Assembly: GCA_019245115.1 (NCBI GenBank)
Contig: JAFARZ010000268.1
Location: forward strand, 1-39,236
Origin: Streptosporangiaceae bacterium
GTDB taxonomy: Bacteria > Actinomycetota > Actinomycetes > Streptosporangiales > Streptosporangiaceae
Length of the DNA stretch: 39,236 bases
Direction: 5' to 3'
Position numbers and translations under genes: made by a program. The notes below the pieces were generated by a model, which searched no databases, had not been told where the DNA came from, and worked only from the letters and a program-made list of their open reading frames with translations. How positions within the stretch are numbered: the first letter of the stretch is position 1; each line of letters starts with the position of its first letter. Positions 32,537 to 39,236 of this stretch are shown in pieces.

Positions 32537-35263
32537 ATGCCACTACATAGCGAGGGTGGAGAGCGCGGCCTTCTGGCCGCGCTCTCCCTCGAAGATAAGG
32601 TGCTCCTGCTCACCGGGAGGGACAACTGGCACACCCAGCCCTGTGACGCGATCGGCCTGCGTTCCTTCGCCGTGTCCGACGGCCCCGCCGGCGTCCGCGG
32701 CGTGACCATGGACGAGCGCAACCCATCGGCCAGCCTGCCATGTCCCTCCGCCCTGGGCGCGACCTGGGATCCGGCCCTGGTCCGGCGGGTAGCTCGCGCG
32801 CTCGGGCGGGAGGCCAAGAGCAAGGGCATCGACGTACTGCTGGGACCGACGATCAACATGATGCGCACGCCCCTGGGCGGGCGCGGCTTCGAGTGCTTCG
32901 CCGAGGACCCGGTGCTCGCGGCGGCCATGGCGGTCGCGTACGTGCGCGGGGTGCAGGACGCCGACGTGGCCGCGACACTCAAGCATTTCGTGGCGAACGA
33001 CTCGGAGACCGGGCGGTGGAACTGCGACGTCCGGGTCGCCGAGCACGTGCTACGCGAGCTGTACCTGGTGCCGTTCGAGGCGTGCGTGCGCGAGGCCGAC
33101 GCCGCCCTGGTGATGGCCGGCTACAACAAGGTCAACGGCGTCACGATGACCGAGCACGGCTGGCTGCTCAACGATGTGCTGAAACAGGAGTGGGGTTTCG
33201 CGGGCGTCGCGGTATCGGACTGGAACGCGGCGCGCAGCACGCTGGGCACGGCCAGCGCCGGCCTGGACCTGCTGATGCCGGGACCGCACAGCCCCTGGGG
33301 CAAGGAGCTCATCGCCGCGGTCAAGGCGGGTGACATCGGGATAACCGAGGTCGACGAGAAGGTGCTGCGCGTGCTCCGCCTCGCCCGCCGGGTCGGCGCG
33401 CTGGATACGTCCGCCAGGCCCAACGGGGCAGAGCCGGAGCTGGCCGACCCGACACTGCTCGCCGAGGCGGCGGCGGCCGCGTTCACGCTGCTCCGCAACG
33501 AGCGGGACACGCTGCCGCTGGACCTGGCCCGTATCCGCCGGGTGGCGATCATCGGCCCGAACGCCACGCATCCCCTCACCCAGGGCGGAGGCAGCGCGAC
33601 CGTACGGGGCCCCGGCGTTTCCGTACCGGCCGACGCGCTCGCCGGCGCGCTGGCCGCCCACGGCGTAACGGTGACGGTCCACCCCGGGTGCATCACCTGG
33701 GAGCTGGTGCCGGAGCCGCCCGCCGGTTCGCTGCTCGACCCGGATTCGCTGGAGCCGGGCACCAGGCTCGAGTTCCGCGCCACCAACGGGAGCCTGCTCG
33801 ACAGCGAGCACCGCCAGGCCACGATGTTCACCTGGTGGGACCAGCTGCCGGACGGTCTGGCCTGGGGCGATGAGGGCACGATCGTGCTGCGCACCAGGTT
33901 CCGGGCCCAGCAATCAGGCCCGCACGTGTTCGGCGCGGGCGGCATCGGCCACCTGACGCTCACCGTCGACGGCACCGTCATGGCGCAAGGCACCACACAG
34001 CGGCCGGCCGACCCGGTCGAGGCGATGGTGCGACCGGGTGAGGTCCGCGCCACGCTGGACCTGCGCGCGGGCGAGGACGTGCTCGTCGAGGTGACGCTGA
34101 TGCCCACCAACCTGGCCGAGCCACCGGTCGCGATCCGGCTCGGCATCGTACCGGAGCCCGACGAGGATGCCCTGCTCGACGACGCTATCGCCGCCGCACG
34201 CGCGGCGGACGTGGCCATTGTCGTTGTCGGCTCCGGCGCGGCGACCGAGAGCGAGGGGTTCGACCGTCCCAGCCTGGCCCTTCCCGGACGCCAGGACGAG
34301 CTGGTGCTGGAGGTCGCCGCCGCCAACGACAGCACGGTCGTGGTGGTGAACGCCGGGATGCCGGTGCTGATGCCGTGGGCTCACGAGGTGGCCGCGGTCG
34401 GCTGCGCGTGGCTCCCCGGTCAGGCCATGGGCGATGCGCTGGCCGGCGTGCTGCTGGGCGTCGTCGAACCGGGTGGCCGGCTGCCGGTCACGATCCCGTG
34501 GGCCGAACGGGATTGCCCCGTCCTGCACGCGGTGCCCGGAGCGGATGGCCGGCTCGAGTACACCGAGGGGCTTCTGGTCGGCTATCGCGGGTATGACCGG
34601 GCCGGCACGAAGCCACACTTTTCGTTCGGTCATGGGCTGGGTTATACGAGCTGGAACTACGAGGCAGTGACGGCCGAACCGGTTGTGCTGCCGCCGGACG
34701 GGGACGTCGAGGTTACGGTCGCGATCCGCAACACCGGATCCCGCGCGGGCCAGGAGGTGGTGCAGGCCTACGTGGAGCCGCCCGACGGCGACCCGCGGAG
34801 GCCGGTTCGCACGCTGGCCGCCTTCGCGCCCGGGGTGGCGGGCCCTGGGCAGACCGCGCAGGTCCGGCTGGTCCTCCCCCGCCGCGCCTTCGCCCGCTAC
34901 AGCGAGGAGGAAGGTGCCTGGATCTGGCCGCGCGGCGAATTCACCGTCCGCCTTGGCCGCTCTTCTCGCGACCTCCCGCTGGCGGTGGTAATCAAATCCC
35001 ATTTACCACGAACGGCGGTGGTGCTTCCTCCATACGGTTTAACTCAGGAGCCGGCCGATCTCGGCCATCTCGCTGTCGTCGAGCGGCCCGTATTCGAGCG
35101 CGCCGGCATTCTCCCGCACATGGTCGGCCGTGCGGAATCCCGGCAGCGGGATGGTAGCGGGGCTGCGCGCCCAGATCCAGGCCAGCGCTCCCTGCACCGG
35201 CGAGCGGCCGCCGCTGGTCAGGATGTCTCTTACCGCGTCGCGCCTGCTGAGCCATTGCGGTGA
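32537..35263 (+). CDS. GH3-family beta-glycosidase with PA14 insertion and aberrant tail
   Basis: A 908-residue frame. The (beta/alpha)8 barrel spans 8-285 with HTQPC-type substrate loops, KHFVANDSE and nucleophile Asp228 in VAVSDWNAA. The alpha/beta sandwich starts near 310 (LLRNERDTLPLDL) and is split by a PA14-type domain at about 410-550 (FRATNGSLL...SGPHVFGAGGIGHLTLTVDG). The likely acid lies in ATESEGFDRPSLALPG, and a FnIII-like domain closes at about 816. No signal peptide, so it acts on imported sugar. The last 88 residues have no family counterpart: they cross the dispersed repeat at 34998 and then run antisense through the end of the aldo/keto reductase gene (225-nt overlap). The usual stop seems lost. 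Start: ATG 32537; the nearest good ribosome site is 23 nt away. Confidence 0.92.
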   Translation: MPLHSEGGERGLLAALSLEDKVLLLTGRDNWHTQPCDAIGLRSFAVSDGPAGVRGVTMDERNPSASLPCPSALGATWDPALVRRVARALGREAKSKGIDVLLGPTINMMRTPLGGRGFECFAEDPVLAAAMAVAYVRGVQDADVAATLKHFVANDSETGRWNCDVRVAEHVLRELYLVPFEACVREADAALVMAGYNKVNGVTMTEHGWLLNDVLKQEWGFAGVAVSDWNAARSTLGTASAGLDLLMPGPHSPWGKELIAAVKAGDIGITEVDEKVLRVLRLARRVGALDTSARPNGAEPELADPTLLAEAAAAAFTLLRNERDTLPLDLARIRRVAIIGPNATHPLTQGGGSATVRGPGVSVPADALAGALAAHGVTVTVHPGCITWELVPEPPAGSLLDPDSLEPGTRLEFRATNGSLLDSEHRQATMFTWWDQLPDGLAWGDEGTIVLRTRFRAQQSGPHVFGAGGIGHLTLTVDGTVMAQGTTQRPADPVEAMVRPGEVRATLDLRAGEDVLVEVTLMPTNLAEPPVAIRLGIVPEPDEDALLDDAIAAARAADVAIVVVGSGAATESEGFDRPSLALPGRQDELVLEVAAANDSTVVVVNAGMPVLMPWAHEVAAVGCAWLPGQAMGDALAGVLLGVVEPGGRLPVTIPWAERDCPVLHAVPGADGRLEYTEGLLVGYRGYDRAGTKPHFSFGHGLGYTSWNYEAVTAEPVVLPPDGDVEVTVAIRNTGSRAGQEVVQAYVEPPDGDPRRPVRTLAAFAPGVAGPGQTAQVRLVLPRRAFARYSEEEGAWIWPRGEFTVRLGRSSRDLPLAVVIKSHLPRTAVVLPPYGLTQEPADLGHLAVVERPVFERAGILPHMVGRAESRQRDGSGAARPDPGQRSLHRRAAAAGQDVSYRVAPAEPLR
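32558..32587 (+). other. Strong hairpin in the first codons of the GH3 gene
   Basis: GGAGAGCGCGGCC, loop TTCT, GGCCGCGCTCTCC: a perfect 13-bp stem starting 21 nt after the start codon. It codes for ordinary GH3 residues (GERGLLAAL). In mRNA it would be very stable and close enough to the start to affect initiation or elongation. Confidence 0.8.
34998..35030 (+). repeat. Gene-end dispersed repeat, copy B
   Basis: CCCATTTACCACGAACG followed by GCGGTGGTGCTTCCTC matches copy A at 15122-15152. CCAC and GTGG can form a small stem around CGAACGGCG. It is read in frame by the GH3 tail and lies just outside the stop codon of the convergent aldo/keto reductase gene. Confidence 0.6.
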
Positions 35264-36025
35264 AGGGCGGCCATTTTCGAAATATCGCATCCAGTCCGGC
35301 GCCGGCCTGCCACGCACATCGTCATCGGGAAGCAGGGTACCGGGCGTGTATTTATCGCTGATCAAGCCCATGGCCAGCGGACCGCGATTAAGGCTGGCCC
35401 ACCCCTGGCTTTCGGCAAGGGCGAGCATTTCAGGCGCGTCACGGAGCACATTCAGCTCGTGCTGGACCACCGCGCAGTGCTCGCCGGCCGCCCAGGCGCC
35501 GGCGCGCCGCGGATCGTCGGTGCTCCATCCGTATGCCCTGATCTTCCCGGCGGCGACCAGTGACTCCAGTTCCCCGAGCAGCGGCCCGGCGTCGGCGGGC
35601 TCTGTATCGGCCAGGTGGAACTGGTAAATGTCGAGATAGCCAGTGCCGAGGCGGCGCAGTGTCGCCTCCAGGGCCCGGCGCATGTAGCCGGGCGTGATAT
35701 CCGGCGTCAGCAGCTGCCGCGTCCGCTCGTCGTAGGTGTTTCCCCACTTGCTGGCGATGACCGCCTCGTCCCGGTGACCGGACAGCGCGCGGCCGAGGAT
35801 CCGTTCGCTGTGACCGGTTCCGTAAACGTCCGCCGTATCGAAGAGCCTGATGCCCATATCGAAGGCGAGCTGTATAGCCTTCACCGATTCTGCGTCGTCG
35901 ATTTCTCCCCAGCCCAGAGGCGTGGCGTCATGCCAGAACGGCCCGCCTATCGCCCAGCAGCCCATTCCCAGCGGGGGAACCGCCGCATCGGGGATACCGA
36001 TCCCGCGCTCACTTATCCTCGCCAT
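35039..36025 (-). CDS. Aldo/keto reductase
   Basis: A 328-residue AKR with the full catalytic tetrad Asp63 and Tyr68 (LFDTADVYG), Lys93 (IASKWG) and His137 (YQFHLAD), plus the C-terminal NADP(H) region IPLPGFRTADHVRENAGAL. Such enzymes reduce aldehydes or sugar ketones. ATG 36025 follows GAGGGGAAG at three bases; a start at 36040 is less likely. It overlaps the upstream glycosyltransferase gene by 17 nt, so it is the last gene of a three-gene unit. Its partner sugar is unknown. Its 3' end is crossed by the GH3 tail. Confidence 0.92.
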   Translation of the reverse strand: MARISERGIGIPDAAVPPLGMGCWAIGGPFWHDATPLGWGEIDDAESVKAIQLAFDMGIRLFDTADVYGTGHSERILGRALSGHRDEAVIASKWGNTYDERTRQLLTPDITPGYMRRALEATLRRLGTGYLDIYQFHLADTEPADAGPLLGELESLVAAGKIRAYGWSTDDPRRAGAWAAGEHCAVVQHELNVLRDAPEMLALAESQGWASLNRGPLAMGLISDKYTPGTLLPDDDVRGRPAPDWMRYFENGRPSPQWLSRRDAVRDILTSGGRSPVQGALAWIWARSPATIPLPGFRTADHVRENAGALEYGPLDDSEMAEIGRLLS

Positions 36026-37634
36026 TTCTTCCCCTCTCACTCCCGCGGTCCGCGCTGAGCTTGATGGCGGCCGCGAAGACCTCGGTGAAGCGGTCCGCCG
36101 TCTGCTGCCAGGAGAACTGCCGGGCCACGGCGACGGCGCGGTCCCGCAGGACCTGGAACTGGCCGGGCTCGGTCCGCATCATGCGCAGCATGCGCCGCAA
36201 CCCGGCGCACAGCGCGTCGGTGAGGACCGGGTCGTTGATGCGGAACGAGCGTGGCAGCGCCAGCCCGGTGGCCGCCGGATCGCCCGGGTCGGACGCGTGC
36301 CGGAAATGCCGCATACCCTGCTGCGCGGTCGCGATCGGCACCGCCCCCGCGGCCATCGCCTCGCCCATGGCCATCAGGAACGTGTCCATCTCGAATTTCG
36401 ACGGGAACAGGCACAGGTCGCTGGCGAGCGCCCATTCGATCAGCTCGGCCTGGGTCATCGGCCCGGTGACTATCCGGACGCGGTCCGGATAGCGGCTGGC
36501 CAGTAGGTCCATGTCGGGATCGGCTGGCGGCCGGGGCGCCAGGCAGTGCAGCAGCGCGCTGAATCGCTCGCCCTCGCCGAGCAGCCGCGCGATCGCGCGG
36601 AACATCTCCTGCTGTCCCTTGTGCTGCACCGTGTAGCGGGCATTGTGGTAGACGGCCGGCAGCGCCGGGTCGAGCCCGAGCGAGGTCAGCGTCCGCCGCC
36701 GTCTTGCCTCGTCGCGCCGCAGGTTCAGCCATTCGTCGCCGATCGCGCAGCCGCCGACGAAGAGCCGGTCCCGCCGCGCGAGAAGTTCCCGCCGGGCGGC
36801 GGACCCCGCGAAGTGTTCCTCGAACGGGCCGCCCGCCTGAGTCAGGGCATGGTCCAGCTGTCCCTGCGACAGGAAGTCCAGCGCATCGGCGCACCGGGCC
36901 ACCAGGCCGAGCAGGCTGACGTAGTCACGGCCTTCGTGCGCCACCACCCCGGGGAGGAATTGCCGCAGCCCGGGCGGCACCGGAGGATCGATGAGCCCGG
37001 CCGTCACGCCGGGATCGCCGCCCAGGAACGACAGCAGGGTCGCCACCTCGGGCCGGTAGACCGCGGTGCTGACCGGCATGTTGGTCTGCACGGTCGAGAC
37101 CGTCACGAGCCCGCGGCCGCGCAGGGCGGCCAGGATGAGGTAGTGAAAGGCGGGCTCGTGCAGGTGGAGCACGGTGCCCGGTGCGGCGGTATCCGCCAGG
37201 AACCGGGTGGCGGCGGCCTGGAAGACCAGCGGTTTGAGAAACCCCAGGCTGCGCCCTTCCAGCTCGGGCGGCGGATAGAAGCTGCCGGTGTACTCGTCGA
37301 GCAGGCCGCCGGACAGGAAGACGATCCGTACGCCCTCGATGCTGGCCTGATGCGCGGTCACGGCCACCGGGATCTCCGCCTGGCCGGCCCGGTCCGGCCA
37401 GATGACCGGATCGAGCCGGACCGGGATGGTACCGGTGTACCGCCAGTCAAGCGTGCTGACCGCGTGCCGCTCCCTGAGCTGGCCGAGCAGGCCGTGGGCC
37501 GGGGTGAGGCAGGTGACGTCGTGGCCGGCGGCCTGAAACTGGCGGCACAGGTTCCACAGGTACACCGAGGTTCCTGCCTTGACCAGCTGATCGTCGAAGC
37601 CGCTGAACTCGAAATCGCACTCGATGATGTTCAC
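36009..37634 (-). CDS. Glycosyltransferase, glycogen-synthase-like (GT5/GT4, GT-B fold)
   Basis: A 541-residue GT-B enzyme starting at GTG 37634 (NIIECDFEFSGFDDQLVKAG). LVKAGTSVYLWNLCRQFQAAGHDVTCLTP is the nucleotide-sugar synthase N-terminal pattern (KxG loop). The C-terminal domain has VYHNARYTVQHKGQQEM, ADLCLFPSKFEMDTFLMAMGEAMAAGAVPIA (the usual E-x7-E region altered to FEMDTFLMAMGE). It resembles glycogen/starch synthases but lacks several of their invariant segments. A role in a cell-surface or storage glycan is possible (inference). GTGA overlap of four bases with the preceding GT gene shows coupling. Confidence 0.85.
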   Translation of the reverse strand: MNIIECDFEFSGFDDQLVKAGTSVYLWNLCRQFQAAGHDVTCLTPAHGLLGQLRERHAVSTLDWRYTGTIPVRLDPVIWPDRAGQAEIPVAVTAHQASIEGVRIVFLSGGLLDEYTGSFYPPPELEGRSLGFLKPLVFQAAATRFLADTAAPGTVLHLHEPAFHYLILAALRGRGLVTVSTVQTNMPVSTAVYRPEVATLLSFLGGDPGVTAGLIDPPVPPGLRQFLPGVVAHEGRDYVSLLGLVARCADALDFLSQGQLDHALTQAGGPFEEHFAGSAARRELLARRDRLFVGGCAIGDEWLNLRRDEARRRRTLTSLGLDPALPAVYHNARYTVQHKGQQEMFRAIARLLGEGERFSALLHCLAPRPPADPDMDLLASRYPDRVRIVTGPMTQAELIEWALASDLCLFPSKFEMDTFLMAMGEAMAAGAVPIATAQQGMRHFRHASDPGDPAATGLALPRSFRINDPVLTDALCAGLRRMLRMMRTEPGQFQVLRDRAVAVARQFSWQQTADRFTEVFAAAIKLSADRGSERGRNGEDK

Positions 37635-38812
37635 GCGAAGCGGTCCGTGCGGCCGATGGGCTCGGTGGGACGCCAGCTCAACGGCGGGATATCGGCCAGC
37701 CCGCCGTCCTCGCGGATGAAGGCGGACGGCGGGTGGTGCATATGCAGCAGCCAGTCGTCGTAGTTGTCCAGCGGGGTGTCGAGGTCCAGGCGATGCAGGA
37801 AGTCGTAGTCTTCGCCGCCCCAGCCCTCGTAGCGCTCGTCCATGCCGCCGATCCGCTCGAACGCCGCCGACCTGACCCATACGCAGCAGCCCGGTGGCCG
37901 GCGTAGCATGAACCCGCGGTAGTGATCCGGATCCGCGCACGGCTTACGCCGGCTTACCCGCTCGCGGATCGCGTGCGAGGTGGCCGGCTCGTCAAGGGAC
38001 AGCATGTTCCGGTAGGTCAGATGGCCACCGGTCCCCGGGCGGCGGAACCGGGCCGCGTTCCGCTCCACGAACTGACGGTCGACCAGGACGTCGGCGTCGA
38101 GGATGCAGATCACCTCGGGCCGCCCCGGGGTGTGCGTGACGCCCACGTTCACCGTCCACGACTTGTTGAACGGCCCGGGCTTTGCCGCGAACAGGTAATG
38201 GTCGGCACGCGGCCGGATGACATCGCTCCAGCGCGCCTCGGCGTCCGTCTCCACCACCGTGACCTGGTACCGTTCCCGCGGACTGGACTGATCTCGCAGC
38301 GCCAGCAGGCAGGCCAGCAGGTTACGCAGCCGGTGCTGTCCGGCGCCGCGGTCCTGGAACGGTATGACGATCAGCACCTCCGCCTCGTCCGGGCTGGACA
38401 GCGGCGTGCCCGGCGGCACGTCTCGCAGCTCATCCACGTGAATCCCTGGTCCGGCGGGGTCGTAACACGGGCCGAGCTGGTATCCGAGCCGCGAGTTGCA
38501 CTCAGCCTGCCAGGCCAGCTCGCAGATCTCCGCTACCGCCGCCGCGTCGGCGCTGATCAGCGCCGACCGCAGGGCGAAATAGCGGGCGGGATCAGCCGGA
38601 TCCTCGGTCAGCTCACGGCCGAGCGACCGGACCACCGGATCCTCGCATTGCGTCACGGCCTTGATCACCGCGCTGGTCCAGGGACGGCCGCGGTCCCAGA
38701 AGTAGGCGCTCGAACCGCGCGCTCTCGCGTCCGAGCCGACAACTATGCTGTCCGCGGCCGCGGTGGCCAGCACGTCGCGCCCGGCCGGCTTGACAATGGA
38801 CACAGCTCTCAT
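37631..38812 (-). CDS. GT2/galactosyltransferase-like glycosyltransferase (GT-A fold)
   Basis: A 393-residue protein with about 140 N-terminal residues of unknown fold (PVVRSLGRELTEDPADPARYFALRSALISAD...), then a GT-A catalytic domain. That domain has VLIVIPFQDRGAGQHRLRNL, the metal-binding DADV in VICILDADVLVDRQF, and the galactosyltransferase-C signature FERIGGMDERYEGWGGEDYDFLHRL. The WGGED block is shared with polypeptide GalNAc-transferases, beta-4-galactosyltransferases and bacterial chondroitin-type polymerases. ATG 38812 follows GGAGCGGA; the frame opens earlier at 38848. It is the first gene of the unit with the GT-B enzyme and the reductase. Confidence 0.87.
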   Translation of the reverse strand: MRAVSIVKPAGRDVLATAAADSIVVGSDARARGSSAYFWDRGRPWTSAVIKAVTQCEDPVVRSLGRELTEDPADPARYFALRSALISADAAAVAEICELAWQAECNSRLGYQLGPCYDPAGPGIHVDELRDVPPGTPLSSPDEAEVLIVIPFQDRGAGQHRLRNLLACLLALRDQSSPRERYQVTVVETDAEARWSDVIRPRADHYLFAAKPGPFNKSWTVNVGVTHTPGRPEVICILDADVLVDRQFVERNAARFRRPGTGGHLTYRNMLSLDEPATSHAIRERVSRRKPCADPDHYRGFMLRRPPGCCVWVRSAAFERIGGMDERYEGWGGEDYDFLHRLDLDTPLDNYDDWLLHMHHPPSAFIREDGGLADIPPLSWRPTEPIGRTDRFA

Positions 38813-38877
38813 TCCGCTCCGAACACCTAACCCGCTTCCGGGCAGCACGTACCCGTGAAATTAATATGTATTGCATG

Positions 38878-38897
38878 CTGTTCGCATATGCGAGCAG
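38878..38897. promoter_or_regulatory. 20-bp palindromic operator candidate
   Basis: CTGTTCGCATATGCGAGCAG: the inner 12 bp TCGCATATGCGA are a perfect palindrome, and CTG/CAG extend it past one mismatch. It lies 66 bp before the glycosyltransferase start codon, a normal operator distance. Confidence 0.65.
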
Positions 38898-39053
38898 TAA
38901 CCCCCGTCCGTTACTTTTTAGCAGCCTACATTGCCGCTCCGGGACTGTCTACCGCCACCGGCGTACATCAATTAATGCAATCAATTTAATGCCGATCAAT
39001 CAATCAATAACCGCCTGGAAATAGCCGCGCCGCATCAGGCACCTAGAACTCCT

Positions 39054-39081
39054 GCGCCATCGATGGCGCCATCGATGGCGC
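39054..39081. promoter_or_regulatory. Perfect 28-bp palindrome built from two CCATCGATGG units
   Basis: GCGCCATCGATGGC followed by its exact complement, so that two CCATCGATGG sites 14 bp apart flank ATGGCGCCAT. ATGGCGCCAT recurs alone at 39116-39125. This is either a tandem operator (242-269 bp upstream of the glycosyltransferase gene) or one for a gene to the right. Confidence 0.7.
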
Positions 39082-39236
39082 TGGAACCCGACAAATCCTC
39101 CACCCAACACGATGAATGGCGCCATCGTCACGCTGAAGGATTGTTCATCCGGCGCGGGACAACTAGAGCGCCGGTCAGATAGTGGGACTGGACCTGATGG
39201 CGTGCAGCTTTGTCCCTTTCGCCGGATTCGCTGGGC

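Larger units (their letters stand above)
38813..39236. other. AT-rich, palindrome-rich leader of the glycosyltransferase unit
   Basis: 424 nt with no gene I can support. The part 38858-39015 is far more AT-rich than the rest of the window, with TTAATATGTATTGCATG, ATTAATGCAATCAATTTAAT and a run of ATCA units (38995-39010). It holds the palindromes at 38878 and 39054. A short open frame (MACSFVPFAG...) begins at 39198 and leaves the window; there is no evidence that it is a gene. Confidence 0.7.

Noticed and set aside
39198..39236. Open frame beginning MACSFVPFAG at the right edge
   Set aside because: Only 13 codons are inside the window and no ribosome site precedes it.

Overview
The window is about 70% GC throughout. 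It has GTG and TTG starts, four-base stop/start overlaps, and many families typical of high-GC Gram-positive bacteria: GuaB1, a NarL-type two-component system with a drug-export-like ABC pair, DUF308, an AlkZ-like winged-helix protein, and a LacI-controlled Opp-type transporter with GH3. I read it as the chromosome of an actinomycete, possibly Streptosporangiales or a nearby soil lineage. The genus is inference. I saw no rRNA, tRNA, CRISPR array, transposase or phage gene.

Layout. 1-1122 (-) is the N-terminal part of a secreted transglycosylase-like protein that runs off the left edge. 1123-1842 holds tandem repeats, a truncated Mrp ATPase fragment and palindromes. 1843-4696 (-) is an AlkZ-like winged-helix gene overlapping a DUF2079 membrane protein. 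4784-7799 (+) carries a TetR regulator, guaB1 and a tyrosine phosphatase, facing an alpha/beta hydrolase (-). 8638-11033 (+) is a cyclase-family hydrolase directly followed by a ThDP enzyme, closed by a perfect hairpin. 11114-13580 (-) holds amt, with a candidate GlnR operator, and a short-chain dehydrogenase. 13693-15216 (+) is an MFS exporter behind twin operators; its tail overruns a dead beta-lactamase-family fragment. 15194-18850 (-) is an operon of ABC ATPase, ABC permease, histidine kinase and response regulator. 19011-22057 holds a DUF308 protein, a methyltransferase and a secreted phosphodiesterase. 22193-23809 (-) is a second ThDP enzyme. 23811-25021 is a decayed stretch with two gene remnants, repeats and two LacI operators.

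25022-35263 (+) is the clearest functional unit: LacI regulator, two Opp/Dpp-type permeases, two ATPases, a lipoprotein binding protein and a GH3 glycosidase. It reads as import and cleavage of a beta-linked oligosaccharide under control of two identical 16-bp palindromes. 35039-38812 (-) is a tight cluster of a GT2/galactosyltransferase-like enzyme, a glycogen-synthase-like glycosyltransferase and an aldo/keto reductase. Upstream of it is an unusually AT-rich, palindrome-rich leader (38813-39236).

The least ordinary material is not a gene. Several small structured repeat families recur in the window. One is a 65-nt hairpin terminator element present twice. One is a G-run palindrome carried in frame inside two adjacent genes, with a third degenerate copy upstream of one of them. 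One is an approximately 32-nt element at the 3' ends of two genes that both lack an early stop and have long non-homologous tails. One is an exact 17-mer in two intergenic regions. Together they suggest a genome seeded with mobile palindromic elements that alter gene ends and insert peptides.
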